Shown here: one piece after another, positions 7,871-16,943 of the stretch
Layout of the letters: every line of letters begins with the position of its first letter
Position numbering within the stretch: the stretch's first letter is position 1
Source: Hoeflea prorocentri
GTDB lineage: Bacteria; Pseudomonadota; Alphaproteobacteria; Rhizobiales; Rhizobiaceae
Direction of reading: 5' to 3'
Assembly: GCF_027944115.1 (NCBI RefSeq)
Contig: NZ_JAPJZI010000001.1
Location: 1,426,001-1,490,000 of the forward strand
DNA: 64,000 nt
The notes under the pieces: model-generated
The model's input: only the letters and a program-made list of their open reading frames with translations
Database searches by the model: none
What the model was told of the DNA's origin: nothing
Translations under genes and position numbers: made by a program

Positions 7871-8947
7871 TTACTCTTCCATGGACAGCAGATAATCGCT
7901 TGTTTCTTTGGAGATATGCGCAAGTCCGGCTTTATAGAGGTCTTGCATGCCTTGAAATCTGATTGAGCGGGCGTTGGCGAATACGGTTTCCGGCAAAGTG
8001 TCCAGGCTGCTTTTGTAAGACGCATATTCGATGGAACCCTTGTGGTGCTGCTTGCGTTCGACGGCGGTACGCACCTTTTGCTCAAAGTCCTGCAGGAACT
8101 TGAAATGCAGTACGGTACAAAGATCCTCACCAATACGGCACGATCCTCGTAACCTGTGCGCCCCCTTGTCAATCGAGTATCCTTCTTTCCAGCGCAAAAG
8201 AGGTATTTTACACAGTTCCGGACTATCCGGATCCGGGATTTTTCTAAGCAGTTGGCGGACGATTCTGTAGAGCAGGTTCTTCCGGAAAGGATAGGGATGC
8301 ATTCCCGGGGAAAGCATGGCGTTTCTGAACCTGGTCTTGAACTTATCCTGATTTGGCCAGAACAAACGCTCCCGCACGCCTCCTTTAAGCGAGAAGTTCG
8401 GATGTTGGCCGTTGTCGTCAGACCAGACACCGGCAAGATAATAGCTGTCACCGTCAAAGCAGGAGCATGTGTCCAGCAACGGTGTGCCAGGTTCATAGGC
8501 GATATTTTTGAACGGCAGGTGCGAATAGAGATCAACCAAAGTTGCCGCCAGGGCATCAATTCCAAGGCGGTTCCAGTGATCCGTCAGGGCGGCCAGAGAT
8601 TTGTCCGGCCAACCGGGATATACGAACTGTTCATCTGCATCCACGAACAAAGTCCACCGGCCAACCGCGTATCGGTTTGCAATCTCATTGTACCAAAGAG
8701 ACTTGTAATCTTTGAAGGGCTGGCTTGACGGAAGGCATGTGACGTCTGCCTGTTGTGTCAAAAATTCTCCTGTTCCGTCAGTGGACCCGTTGTCGACAAC
8801 AAAAAAATGCTTGATGCCGATCGATCTGTGATGCGCCAGCAATGACTCCATGCGAAGCATTTCATTGTGAACAGCGAGGATCGCTATCGGACCGTTGGCA
8901 ACATCCACGCATGGGGGAGGCTGAAGATCAAACATCACGTCTTCCAC
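7871..8947 (-). CDS. Glycosyltransferase family 2-like protein
   Basis: A 358-residue protein whose first 130 residues look like a GT-A nucleotide-sugar transferase of the Glyco_tranf_2_4 type: IAILAVHNEMLRMESLLAHH, VVDNGSTDGTGEFL, and a DxD-like metal site in LFVDADEQFVYP. The C-terminal two thirds is less conserved and contains a HFKFLQDFEQKV helix. It has no signal peptide or membrane helix. Its AT content is visibly higher than that of neighbouring clpP or the P450, suggesting acquisition or low expression. It stands alone, so the acceptor (exopolysaccharide or LPS) is not known. Confidence 0.7.
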   Translation of the reverse strand: MEDVMFDLQPPPCVDVANGPIAILAVHNEMLRMESLLAHHRSIGIKHFFVVDNGSTDGTGEFLTQQADVTCLPSSQPFKDYKSLWYNEIANRYAVGRWTLFVDADEQFVYPGWPDKSLAALTDHWNRLGIDALAATLVDLYSHLPFKNIAYEPGTPLLDTCSCFDGDSYYLAGVWSDDNGQHPNFSLKGGVRERLFWPNQDKFKTRFRNAMLSPGMHPYPFRKNLLYRIVRQLLRKIPDPDSPELCKIPLLRWKEGYSIDKGAHRLRGSCRIGEDLCTVLHFKFLQDFEQKVRTAVERKQHHKGSIEYASYKSSLDTLPETVFANARSIRFQGMQDLYKAGLAHISKETSDYLLSMEE

Positions 8948-9110
8948 GCTTTTGAAGTCCGTGGAGGCGGCCTATGTTGGATATTCCTGGCATTGGCGGC
9001 TTCTACTGGTCTCTGTTTCATTGAGGGATTGTTGATGTTCGGAGAACCGGTCCAGCCTTAACCATCTTGACTGCAATAGGCAGCGTAAAGGCCCTTGATT
9101 GTCAACATCT

Positions 9111-9135
9111 CTTGAACCGCCGGGCCAACGCATTT
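9111..9135 (+). promoter_or_regulatory. Possible heat-shock (sigma-32) promoter of clpP
   Basis: CTTGAA at 9111-9116 is followed after 11 nt by ACGCATTT, which matches six of eight positions of the sigma-32 -10 element. The spacer is about two bases shorter than usual, so this is only a candidate. The start would be about 65 nt before the clpP ATG. Confidence 0.3.
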
Positions 9136-9207
9136 TATGTAGGCAGTAAGAAATGTCATCCGATTCTCGATCGCCACCAGATCGGGACAGCACAAAAAGG
9201 CTAACTA

Positions 9208-9843
9208 ATGTCCAATCCCGTCGATACCGCGCTGTCGCTTGTTCCCATGGTCGTTGAGCAGACGAACCGGGGCGAACGTGCCTTTGATATCTTTTCGCGG
9301 CTTCTGAAAGAGCGCATCATTTTCATCACCGGTCCGGTCGAGGACAATATGGCGATGCTGGTGTGCGCGCAGCTTCTTTATCTGGAAGCCGACAATCCGA
9401 AAAAAGAGATCGCGCTGTACATCAATTCGCCGGGCGGTGTCGTGACGGCCGGCATGGCGATCTACGATACGATGCAGTTCATCAAGCCGGCGGTTTCAAC
9501 GCTGTGCATGGGGCAGGCGGCCTCCATGGGGTCACTGTTGCTGTGTGCCGGACACAAGGATATGCGCTTTGCCACGCCGAATTCCCGTATCATGGTTCAC
9601 CAGCCATCGGGCGGCTTTCAGGGACAGGTGTCCGACATCGAACGCCATGCTCAGGACATCATCAAGCTGAAACGCCGGCTCAATGAAGTATATGTGGCGC
9701 ATACAGGGCAGGACTACGAGACGATCGAGAACACACTGGACCGTGATCATTTCATGACCGCTGACGAGGCCATGGAATTTGGCCTTATCGATCGGGTGAT
9801 TTCCACGCGCGAGGCCATGGAAGGGGAAAGCAAGGACGACTAG
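9208..9843 (+). CDS. clpP: ATP-dependent Clp protease proteolytic subunit
   Basis: A 211-residue serine peptidase that forms the double heptameric barrel partnered by ClpX or ClpA. The triad can be read directly: Ser106 in MGQAASMGS, His131 in MVHQPSGG and Asp180 in LDRDHF. The N-terminal [18 protein letters not shown] is the short propeptide region. It lies upstream of clpX but with its own terminator in the 276-nt gap, so clpX has at least partly separate transcription. In Caulobacter and rhizobia ClpXP degrades cell-cycle regulators, and divK-pleD are in the same window. Confidence 0.97.
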   Translation: MSNPVDTALSLVPMVVEQTNRGERAFDIFSRLLKERIIFITGPVEDNMAMLVCAQLLYLEADNPKKEIALYINSPGGVVTAGMAIYDTMQFIKPAVSTLCMGQAASMGSLLLCAGHKDMRFATPNSRIMVHQPSGGFQGQVSDIERHAQDIIKLKRRLNEVYVAHTGQDYETIENTLDRDHFMTADEAMEFGLIDRVISTREAMEGESKDD

Positions 9844-9954
9844 TTCGCCGTCAGATCAACACATTGGTGCTGCAAAACGGCAACAGATTGGCCTATTTGG
9901 GGCTGGAAGACGCGCTCTGGAACGTTAATTTCGAGCGTTAAGGTTATTTTCAAG

Positions 9955-9977
9955 ACAAAGCGCATAGCTTTGTTTTT
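9955..9977 (+). terminator. Rho-independent terminator after clpP
   Basis: ACAAAGC, loop GCATA, GCTTTGT, then TTTT. It sits in the middle of the clpP-clpX gap and would end the clpP message before clpX. The remaining 140 nt before clpX must then hold a clpX promoter, which I cannot place confidently. Confidence 0.65.
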
Positions 9978-10119
9978 GGTGCTCTGTATATTGGCGTTGG
10001 GATATATCCTGTGGGCACCGTCTTGAGGTGTCCTGATTTGGCCGCTTTCTGGCCGGATCAAGGCAGGTGGCATGGAGAACGGGCCTGGTGTCAGTACGGG
10101 CCTTTGGAAGGAATTGAAT

Positions 10120-11397
10120 ATGAGCAAGGTCAGCGGTGGTAGCGGCGGCGACTCAAAGAACACGCTCTACTGTTCGTTTTGCGGCAAAAGCCAGCATGAG
10201 GTTCGCAAGCTGATCGCAGGTCCGACCGTCTTCATCTGCGATGAGTGTGTCGAGCTGTGTATGGACATTATCCGCGAGGAAAACAAATCCTCGATGGTGA
10301 AGTCGAGCGATGGTGTTCCGACACCGCAAGAAATCATCGATACGCTTGATGAGTATGTCATCGGTCAAGGACAGGCCAAACGCGTCCTGTCGGTTGCCGT
10401 GCACAACCACTACAAAAGGTTGGCGCATTCGAGCAAAAGCAATGATATCGAGCTGGCCAAGTCCAATATCATGCTTGTCGGGCCCACTGGTTGCGGCAAG
10501 ACCTATCTGGCTCAGACGCTGGCGCGTATTATCGATGTGCCGTTCACCATGGCCGATGCGACAACGCTGACGGAAGCCGGTTATGTCGGTGAGGATGTCG
10601 AGAACATTATCCTGAAATTGCTTCAGTCGGCGGACTACAATGTCGAGCGCGCCCAGCGCGGCATCGTCTATATTGACGAGGTCGACAAGATTTCGCGCAA
10701 GTCCGACAATCCGTCGATTACCCGTGACGTATCGGGTGAAGGCGTCCAGCAGGCGCTTTTGAAAATCATGGAAGGAACGGTTGCGTCCGTGCCGCCCCAG
10801 GGTGGACGCAAGCATCCGCAGCAGGAGTTCCTGCAGGTCGATACAACAAACATCCTGTTCATCTGCGGCGGCGCCTTTGCGGGCCTCGACAAGATCATTT
10901 CGGCCCGTGGTGAAAAAACATCGATTGGTTTCGGTGCGACCGTGAGAGCGCAGGACGAACGCCGTGTTGGTGAAATTTTGCGTGAGCTTGAGCCGGAAGA
11001 CATGGTCAAGTTCGGTCTCATTCCGGAATTCATCGGTCGTCTGCCGGTGATTGCGACGCTGGAAGATCTTGATGAAGACGCGTTGATTTCGATCCTGTCG
11101 GAGCCGAAAAACGCTCTTGTGAAGCAATATCAGCGCCTGTTCGAGATGGAAGATGTCGAGTTGACTTTCCATGAGGATGCATTGCGCGGCATCGCCCGCA
11201 AGGCAATCGCCCGAAAGACGGGTGCGCGTGGCTTGCGGTCGATCATGGAGAAAATCCTGCTCGACACAATGTTCGAGTTGCCGTCACTTGAGGGTGTTCA
11301 AGAGGTTGTGATCTCGGATGAAGTCGTGTCCGGGTCGGCTCGCCCGCTCTACATCTACTCAGAGCGGGAAGAGGAAAAGGGTAATGCGACTGCGTAA
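10120..11397 (+). CDS. clpX: ATP-dependent Clp protease ATP-binding subunit ClpX
   Basis: A 425-residue AAA+ unfoldase. The zinc-binding domain is at the N-terminus with Cys18, Cys21, Cys40 and Cys43; then Walker [11 protein letters not shown], Walker [10 protein letters not shown], sensor and pore segments, and the C-terminal small domain with [13 protein letters not shown]. The start MSKVSGGSG is preferred over an in-frame ATG 16 codons upstream because GGAAGGAA precedes it and the length then matches the family. It delivers ssrA-tagged and cell-cycle proteins to ClpP. A strong terminator follows. Confidence 0.97.
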   Translation: MSKVSGGSGGDSKNTLYCSFCGKSQHEVRKLIAGPTVFICDECVELCMDIIREENKSSMVKSSDGVPTPQEIIDTLDEYVIGQGQAKRVLSVAVHNHYKRLAHSSKSNDIELAKSNIMLVGPTGCGKTYLAQTLARIIDVPFTMADATTLTEAGYVGEDVENIILKLLQSADYNVERAQRGIVYIDEVDKISRKSDNPSITRDVSGEGVQQALLKIMEGTVASVPPQGGRKHPQQEFLQVDTTNILFICGGAFAGLDKIISARGEKTSIGFGATVRAQDERRVGEILRELEPEDMVKFGLIPEFIGRLPVIATLEDLDEDALISILSEPKNALVKQYQRLFEMEDVELTFHEDALRGIARKAIARKTGARGLRSIMEKILLDTMFELPSLEGVQEVVISDEVVSGSARPLYIYSEREEEKGNATA

Positions 11398-11427
11398 GCC
11401 TGTGTGAGAAAACGACGAATTTAGAAG

Positions 11428-11452
11428 AACCCGCCATGAGGCGGGTTTTTTT
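11428..11452 (+). terminator. Rho-independent terminator of clpX
   Basis: ACCCGCC, loop ATGA, GGCGGGT, then a run of six further T. It lies about 30 nt after the clpX stop. Confidence 0.85.
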
Positions 11453-11707
11453 GCTTTCAGGGTGCAAGGAAGCGCCTCAACACGCCGTTTTTGCTGCTCT
11501 AGCGGTCGATTGGCTTGACTCCGACAGAACCTGATCCCTAGAACGCGTTGCCAATTCTCCACAGTCGGAACGGTTCTGCAAGCTGGCTGGGGTTAATCAA
11601 TTTGCCTGTTTGACACAGCGTTTTACCGGGCTAATGCTGAGGTAAGACACTGGTTGAGATTCGCCTGTTACGCGTTGGTCCGCGCATTCCTACCTCTTTC
11701 ATGCGGG
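11453..11707. other. Intergenic stretch before lon with no recognisable gene
   Basis: No open reading frame with a ribosome binding site and no convincing hairpin series is visible here. A TTGACA at 11610-11615 with a poor -10 (AATGCT, 17-nt spacer) could be a weak vegetative promoter for lon. Confidence 0.35.
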
Positions 11708-11736
11708 CTTGAAACGACAATTTGAACACTCCACTT
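11708..11736 (+). promoter_or_regulatory. Candidate heat-shock (sigma-32) promoter of lon
   Basis: CTTGAAA followed after 14 nt by CTCCACTT, matching six of eight positions of the sigma-32 -10 consensus CCCCATTT with normal spacing. It would start transcription near 11743, about 60 nt before the lon ATG. Lon is a classic RpoH target, which fits. Confidence 0.45.
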
Positions 11737-11802
11737 AGGAGACAAGTGAAGTGTGGGCCGTTGGGCACCGGTTTTCGCCGGTGGAGGCCGAAAGGAAACA
11801 AG

Positions 11803-14217
11803 ATGAATGAAATAACCACCCAACCCAACGATGCAGCCACCTATCCGGTGCTGCCGCTGCGCGATATTGTGGTCTTTCCTCACATGATCGTGCCGCTGTT
11901 CGTCGGGCGGGAAAAGTCGATACGGGCGCTGGAAGAGGTGATGGGCGCGGACAAGCAGATTCTGCTTGCAACCCAGATCAACGCCGGCGACGACGATCCC
12001 GAGACCGAAGACATCTATGATGTCGGAACCGTTGCCAATGTGCTGCAACTGCTGAAACTGCCGGACGGAACCGTCAAGGTTCTGGTCGAAGGCAAGGCGC
12101 GTGCACGGATCACCGGTTTCGAGCCGAATGAAGAATTCTATTCAGCCTTTGCCGATACCCTGCCGGAGCCTGATGAGGACCCGGTGGAGATTGAGGCGCT
12201 TTCCCGCTCGGTCGTTTCCGAGTTCGAGAACTACGTCAAGCTGAACAAGAAGATATCGCCTGAGGTTGTCGGTGCTGCCAGCCAGATTGATGATTATTCG
12301 AAGCTTGCAGATACCGTGGCGTCGCATCTTTCGATCAAGATTCCCGAAAAGCAGGAAATGCTGGCAACCGTCAGCGTCCAGGAACGGCTTGAACGGGCGC
12401 TCGGCTTCATGGAAGGCGAGATCTCGGTCCTGCAGGTCGAAAAACGCATCCGTTCGCGCGTCAAGCGGCAGATGGAGAAGACGCAGCGCGAATATTACCT
12501 CAATGAGCAGATGAAGGCGATCCAGAAGGAGCTCGGTGACGGCGAAGAGGGCCGTGACGAGATGAGCGAACTGGAAGAGCGCATCGAAAAGACAAAGTTG
12601 TCCAAGGAAGCCCGGGAAAAGGCCGATGCAGAGCTGAAAAAGCTCAAGCAGATGAGCCCGATGTCCGCAGAGGCGACGGTGGTGCGCAACTACCTCGACT
12701 GGTTGCTGGGTATTCCGTGGGGCAAGAAGTCCCGCATCAAGGTCGACCTGAACAAGGCCGAGGGCATTCTCGAAGCCGACCATTACGGGCTTGAGAAGGT
12801 CAAGGAGCGGATCCTTGAGTATCTTGCCGTGCAAAGCCGCTCCAACAAGATCAAAGGGCCCATCCTTTGTCTTGTCGGACCTCCGGGCGTCGGCAAGACG
12901 TCTCTGGCCAAGTCGATTGCCCGGGCAACGGGGCGCGAATATGTTCGCATGGCGCTTGGTGGCGTCCGCGATGAAGCGGAAATCCGCGGCCACCGGCGGA
13001 CCTATATCGGATCGATGCCGGGTAAGGTCATCCAGTCGATGAAAAAGGCCAAGAAGGCCAATCCGCTGTTCCTGTTCGACGAAATCGACAAGATGGGCAT
13101 GGATTTCCGCGGTGATCCGTCTTCGGCGCTGCTGGAGGTTCTGGACCCGGAACAGAATTCGACGTTCATGGATCACTACCTCGAAGTTGAATACGACCTG
13201 TCCAACGTGATGTTCATCACCACGGCGAACACGCTGAACATTCCAGCGCCGCTGATGGACCGTATGGAGATCATCCGGATTGCCGGCTACACGGAAGACG
13301 AGAAGCTGGAAATCGCCCGTCGGCACCTCCTGCCAAAGGCCTTGCGTGACCATGCGCTGCAGGCGAAGGAGTTCTCCGTCAGCGATGATGCGCTTCGCGA
13401 GATCGTGCGGCGTTATACCCGTGAAGCCGGGGTCCGTAATTTTGAGCGTGAGTTGATGTCGCTGGCGCGCAAGGTGGTGACCGAGATTCTCAAGGAAGGC
13501 GTTGAGGCCGTCGATGTGACCGACAAGAACCTCGACAAATATCTGGGTGTTCCGCGGTTCCGCTACGGCGAAGCTGAGCGCGACGACCAGGTTGGTGTCG
13601 TGACCGGTCTGGCATGGACCGAGGTTGGCGGCGAACTGCTGACGATCGAAGGCGTCATGATGCCGGGCAAAGGCAAGATGACGGTGACCGGAAATCTGCG
13701 CGACGTGATGAAGGAATCGATTTCCGCGGCAGCATCCTATGTGCGTTCGCGGGCTGTCGATTTCGGCATCGAGCCGCCATTGTTCGACCGCCGCGATATT
13801 CACGTCCACGTGCCGGAAGGGGCAACGCCGAAAGACGGTCCGTCGGCCGGTGTCGCCATGGCGACCTCGATCGTGTCCATCATGACGTCGATCCCGGTTC
13901 GCAAGGACGTAGCCATGACCGGTGAAATCACCTTGCGTGGACGCGTCTTGCCGATCGGTGGATTGAAGGAAAAACTTCTTGCCGCATTGCGTGGTGGTAT
14001 CAAGACCGTTCTTATTCCTGAGGAGAACGCTAAGGATCTGGCCGACATTCCGGACAATGTTAAGAACGAACTGGAAATCATCCCGGTCTCGCGTATGAGC
14101 GAGGTGCTTGAAAAAGCCCTGACGCGGCAGCCTCAGCCGATTGAATGGGATGCGACTGACGCACCCATTCCGGCGGATCAAAGCGGCGATGATGCCAATA
14201 CATCGGTTGCGCACTGA
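11803..14217 (+). CDS. lon: ATP-dependent protease La (Lon)
   Basis: An 804-residue AAA+ serine protease that degrades misfolded and regulatory proteins in the cytosol. Domains in order: N-terminal substrate-binding domain with [15 protein letters not shown], coiled coil around residues 210-300, AAA+ module with Walker [11 protein letters not shown] (Lys365) and Walker [12 protein letters not shown], and the protease domain with the Ser681-Lys724 dyad in KDGPSAG and GGLKEKL. The start [10 protein letters not shown] is chosen because GGAAAC precedes it and the upstream 27 codons are not Lon-like. It is monocistronic, with a terminator after it. Confidence 0.97.
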   Translation: MNEITTQPNDAATYPVLPLRDIVVFPHMIVPLFVGREKSIRALEEVMGADKQILLATQINAGDDDPETEDIYDVGTVANVLQLLKLPDGTVKVLVEGKARARITGFEPNEEFYSAFADTLPEPDEDPVEIEALSRSVVSEFENYVKLNKKISPEVVGAASQIDDYSKLADTVASHLSIKIPEKQEMLATVSVQERLERALGFMEGEISVLQVEKRIRSRVKRQMEKTQREYYLNEQMKAIQKELGDGEEGRDEMSELEERIEKTKLSKEAREKADAELKKLKQMSPMSAEATVVRNYLDWLLGIPWGKKSRIKVDLNKAEGILEADHYGLEKVKERILEYLAVQSRSNKIKGPILCLVGPPGVGKTSLAKSIARATGREYVRMALGGVRDEAEIRGHRRTYIGSMPGKVIQSMKKAKKANPLFLFDEIDKMGMDFRGDPSSALLEVLDPEQNSTFMDHYLEVEYDLSNVMFITTANTLNIPAPLMDRMEIIRIAGYTEDEKLEIARRHLLPKALRDHALQAKEFSVSDDALREIVRRYTREAGVRNFERELMSLARKVVTEILKEGVEAVDVTDKNLDKYLGVPRFRYGEAERDDQVGVVTGLAWTEVGGELLTIEGVMMPGKGKMTVTGNLRDVMKESISAAASYVRSRAVDFGIEPPLFDRRDIHVHVPEGATPKDGPSAGVAMATSIVSIMTSIPVRKDVAMTGEITLRGRVLPIGGLKEKLLAALRGGIKTVLIPEENAKDLADIPDNVKNELEIIPVSRMSEVLEKALTRQPQPIEWDATDAPIPADQSGDDANTSVAH

Positions 14218-14247
14218 TTCTGTAAAAATCTACTGGTGAAGCGGTTT

Positions 14248-14279
14248 GGAAGCGGGCGAAAGCCCGCTTCCTGCATTTT
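14248..14279 (+). terminator. Rho-independent terminator of lon
   Basis: A perfect 10-bp stem GGAAGCGGGC/GCCCGCTTCC closed by a GAAA tetraloop, followed by TGCATTTT about 30 nt after the lon stop. Confidence 0.8.
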
Positions 14280-14334
14280 CCGGGGTAAAAACCTAAAAAA
14301 ACGCCGCAATCGCGGGGTTTTCTGCACTCAATCG

Positions 14335-14362
14335 TTGTGATTTTGCGTTAGCGACGTACAAT
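14335..14362 (+). promoter_or_regulatory. Promoter of hupB
   Basis: TTGTGA, a 16-nt spacer and TACAAT, with the start predicted about 45 nt before the hupB ATG. GAGAGGGTTGG upstream of the ATG carries the ribosome binding site. Confidence 0.55.
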
Positions 14363-14413
14363 TCCCTGCGACTTCGTACTGAGTCGTTTCTTACACACTG
14401 AGAGGGTTGGAAA

Positions 14414-14689
14414 ATGAACAAGAACGAACTGGTGGCTGCCGTGGCTGACAAGGCAGGTATGAGCAAGGCCGATGCCGGCTCTGCGGTGGAAGCAGTCTTC
14501 GACACCATCACGTCCGAGCTGAAAGGGGGCGGGGACGTTCGTCTGGTGGGTTTCGGAAACTTTTCCGTTTCGCATCGCGATGCTTCTAAAGGGCGCAATC
14601 CAATGACTGGCGCGGAAGTTGATATTCCAGCCCGCAACGTTCCGAAATTTTCGGCAGGCAAGGGTCTGAAGGACGCTGTTAACAGCTGA
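14414..14689 (+). CDS. hupB: DNA-binding protein HU
   Basis: A 91-residue nucleoid protein. MNKNELVAAVADKAGMSKADA forms the dimerising helices, and the beta-arm region RDASKGRNPMTGAEVDIPARNVPKFSAGK contains the arm-tip proline that kinks DNA. It bends and compacts DNA without sequence preference. The lon-hupB-tRNA-nuo order is the usual one in Hyphomicrobiales. It has its own promoter and terminator. Confidence 0.96.
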   Translation: MNKNELVAAVADKAGMSKADAGSAVEAVFDTITSELKGGGDVRLVGFGNFSVSHRDASKGRNPMTGAEVDIPARNVPKFSAGKGLKDAVNS

Positions 14690-14720
14690 TCCATCACTGA
14701 CATCTAGCTGTTTTGACATG

Positions 14721-14748
14721 AAAAGCCCGGCACATGTGCCGGGCTTTT
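14721..14748 (+). terminator. Rho-independent terminator of hupB
   Basis: AAAAGCCCGGCACATGTGCCGGGCTTTT is a perfect inverted repeat ending in a T-run, about 30 nt after the stop. Its symmetry would let it act in both directions. Confidence 0.85.
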
Positions 14749-14780
14749 CCTTTGCCCGTGCGTCGCAACCATGCGCGATG

Positions 14781-14809
14781 ATTGCCGCAGTTGCCTGTTT
14801 GCACTATGG
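14781..14809 (+). promoter_or_regulatory. Candidate promoter of the MATE gene
   Basis: ATTGCC, a 17-nt spacer and CTATGG, a fair match to the rhizobial CTTGAC-N17-CTATAT consensus, about 55 nt before the start codon. Confidence 0.4.
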
Positions 14810-14869
14810 ATGAATCCAAAGCAGGCAAATTTCTGTGCCGCGAACAAACGCTCTGCGGATTGGTGAATT

Positions 14870-16276
14870 ATGGACGTCACGCACGACCCGGACGGGAAGG
14901 GCAGTGCAGCCCCGCTTTCCTGGCTCGGTCATACCCGGGCCACTTTGGTGCTGGGCGTTCCGCTGATCGGGGCGCAGCTGGCTCAAATTGCCATCAATGT
15001 GACCGACACGATCATGATCGGTTGGCTCGGGGCACCCGAGCTTGCCGCCGGCGTTCTGGCAACCCAGACCTTCTTCCTGTTCTTCATCTTTGGTTCCGGG
15101 TTTTCGCTTGCAGTCATGCCGCTTGCCGCACAGGCGCATGGCCGGGACGACGTGCGGGGTGTCAGGCGTTCGGTGCGGATGGGGATGTGGGTGATCCTCT
15201 GCTACAGCGCCATTGTGATGGTTCCGCTGTGGATGACGGAATCGATCCTGTTATTGCTTGGTCAGCCGGCGGAGACCGCGGCACTTGCAGGGGATTATAT
15301 GCGTGTCGCGCAATGGGCGATGGCCCCGGCCTTGATCATCATGGTATTCCGCTCGTATCTGAGCGCGCTGGAGCGCGCGCAGGTGGTGCTTTGGGCAACT
15401 GTGGCCGGAACGATTGCCAATGCCTTTCTCAACTACATGTTCATCTTCGGCAATTTCGGCGCACCTCGTCTCGGCGTGGTGGGGGCGGCGGTTGCCTCCC
15501 TTGGCACCAGTACCGTTACCTGCCTGCTCCTTGTCCTTTATGCCGTGACCAAGAAGGAGCTTGTCCGCTACGAGCTGCTGGTTCGGTTCTGGAGGCCGGA
15601 CTGGCAGGCGTTCAATGAGGTTCTCAGGCTTGGGTGGCCGATAAGCACCACCATTCTGGCTGAAGTCGGCCTGTTTGCAGGAGCCTCGGTCATGATCGGA
15701 TGGATCGGTACGATCGAACTTGCCGCCCACGGGGTTGCGATCCAGCTTGCCGGGATTGCATTCATGTTTCCGCTAGGCCTTTCAAGCGCTGCGACCGTCA
15801 GGGTCGGCAAAGCCTATGGCCAGGGTGATTGGGTCGGCCTTGGGCGAGCCGGCAACGTGGCGCTGCTTCTTGCTGTTGCAATCACGCTCCTCCTGGCGAT
15901 TGTATTCTGGACTGTACCGGAAGTCCTTGTCGGCTGGTTTCTGGACGAGAGGAACCCCGATGCTTCGCTGGTTCTTCAGCATGCGGTACCGCTGCTGGCT
16001 GTCGCGGCGGCCTTTCAGCTTTTTGACGGACTTCAGGTTATGGGCTCCGGACTGCTGCGCGGGCTGAAAGACACGAAGGTGCCGATGTTCTATGCCGTGA
16101 TCAGCTACTGGGCCATGGGGATGACGGCTGCCTATTTCCTTGCCTTCTGGGCTGGGCTCGGCGCCGTTGGCGTGTGGTGGGGGCTTGCTCTCGGCCTTGC
16201 CGTCGCGTCGGTTCTGATGAACTGGCGCTACTACCGGCGCGAGAAACTCGGTCTCGTTGGCGCCGTGCCGGCCTGA
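14870..16276 (+). CDS. MATE family multidrug/metabolite exporter (NorM type)
   Basis: A 468-residue inner-membrane antiporter with about 12 helices. The family signature is clear in the first helices (LGVPLIGAQLAQIAINVTD) and the repeated half (WPISTTILAEVGLFAGASVM), and in the GLLRGLKDTKVPMFYAVISYW stretch. NorM-like pumps use a sodium or proton gradient to expel cationic drugs or metabolites. The start MDVTHDPDG has a weak ribosome binding site. The gene is monocistronic and converges on tRNA-Val; no regulator is adjacent. Confidence 0.9.
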   Translation: MDVTHDPDGKGSAAPLSWLGHTRATLVLGVPLIGAQLAQIAINVTDTIMIGWLGAPELAAGVLATQTFFLFFIFGSGFSLAVMPLAAQAHGRDDVRGVRRSVRMGMWVILCYSAIVMVPLWMTESILLLLGQPAETAALAGDYMRVAQWAMAPALIIMVFRSYLSALERAQVVLWATVAGTIANAFLNYMFIFGNFGAPRLGVVGAAVASLGTSTVTCLLLVLYAVTKKELVRYELLVRFWRPDWQAFNEVLRLGWPISTTILAEVGLFAGASVMIGWIGTIELAAHGVAIQLAGIAFMFPLGLSSAATVRVGKAYGQGDWVGLGRAGNVALLLAVAITLLLAIVFWTVPEVLVGWFLDERNPDASLVLQHAVPLLAVAAAFQLFDGLQVMGSGLLRGLKDTKVPMFYAVISYWAMGMTAAYFLAFWAGLGAVGVWWGLALGLAVASVLMNWRYYRREKLGLVGAVPA

Positions 16277-16315
16277 TGCCGAAAACGGCGAAGTCTGTAT
16301 CATCCGGGAGATTGA

Positions 16316-16391
16316 TGGTGGGCGGTGAGAGACTCGAACTCCCGACATCCTCGGTGTAAACGAGGCGCTCTACCAGCTGAGCTAACCGCCC
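16316..16391 (-). tRNA. tRNA-Val (anticodon TAC)
   Basis: A complete cloverleaf on the minus strand: acceptor GGGCGGT/ACCGCCC, D-arm GCTC/GAGC, anticodon stem CCTCG/CGAGG with loop TTTACAC (anticodon TAC), T-arm GGGAG TTCGAGT CTCTC, and an encoded CCA end. It reads GUN valine codons, mainly GUA. It is divergent from tRNA-Asp, with about 210 bp between them carrying both promoters. Confidence 0.96.
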
Positions 16392-16410
16392 CCTGAAAAA
16401 TCTTGGCACC

Positions 16411-16439
16411 GTTTAGGCGCTTCGCTGGCCGAGTGCAAG
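16411..16439 (-). promoter_or_regulatory. Promoter of tRNA-Val
   Basis: On the minus strand CTTGCA, a 17-nt spacer and CTAAAC, placed about 20 nt upstream of the mature 5' end of the tRNA. This fits the rhizobial vegetative consensus and normal tRNA promoter spacing. Confidence 0.55.
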
Positions 16440-16539
16440 GAAAAAGACGTGCGCGTGCGCAAGTTTTTGGCGATTATGAGCGCATTGGCGGCAATCTGAT
16501 AATTTGTCGAAGGATTGTCGTAAAAGCGTCTGATCGGCG

Positions 16540-16568
16540 CTTGACAGGTTGCGGGGAACAGCTTAATT
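16540..16568 (+). promoter_or_regulatory. Promoter of tRNA-Asp
   Basis: CTTGAC, a 17-nt spacer and TTAATT. The -35 element is a perfect match to the rhizobial consensus. Transcription would begin near 16575, about 30 nt before the mature tRNA. Confidence 0.65.
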
Positions 16569-16603
16569 GACCGCTCACGTTTTGCAGCAATGCAAGGCCT
16601 CGC

Positions 16604-16680
16604 GCGGGTGTAGCTCAGTTGGTTAGAGTGCCGGCCTGTCACGCCGGAGGTCGCGGGTTCGAGCCCCGTCACTCGCGCCA
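16604..16680 (+). tRNA. tRNA-Asp (anticodon GTC)
   Basis: Cloverleaf with acceptor GCGGGTG/CACTCGC (one G-U pair), D-arm GCTC/GAGT, anticodon stem CCGGC/GCCGG with loop CTGTCAC (anticodon GTC), T-arm GCGGG TTCGAGC CCCGT, discriminator G and encoded CCA. A run of six T follows the CCA end directly and may serve as the transcription stop. Confidence 0.96.
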
Positions 16681-16943
16681 TTTTTTCAACAACTTATGTC
16701 GCCGACGCATCCGGAAATATGAAGCCGGAGGCGGGTGTTTGAGTTTATGTACCGGTCTGCCTGCCCCAAAGGGGTAGCGTTGGCCGTTTTCCACTTCTGA
16801 AACCGGAAAATCATCAAAAACTGCCTGTCTAGTCTCGCTGATTTATTTATGTAATATCGGCGATTACTTTGTAATGTTCACATTGCATCTGTATCTCGGC
16901 CTTATAGATGGTCGGATACTCAGTTTCAGCAGGCAGACGGGTG

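Noticed and set aside
10153-11172. A 339-codon frame antisense to clpX, and similar ones at 3925-5259 (opposite metY) and 22080-23573 (opposite nuoE-nuoF)
   Set aside because: All lie opposite well-supported genes, begin at poor starts and lack family motifs.
12142-14214. A 690-codon open frame antisense to lon
   Set aside because: It mirrors lon almost end to end, has no ribosome binding site and its translation is rich in Arg, His and Gln without any domain. Such frames are a by-product of high third-position GC.
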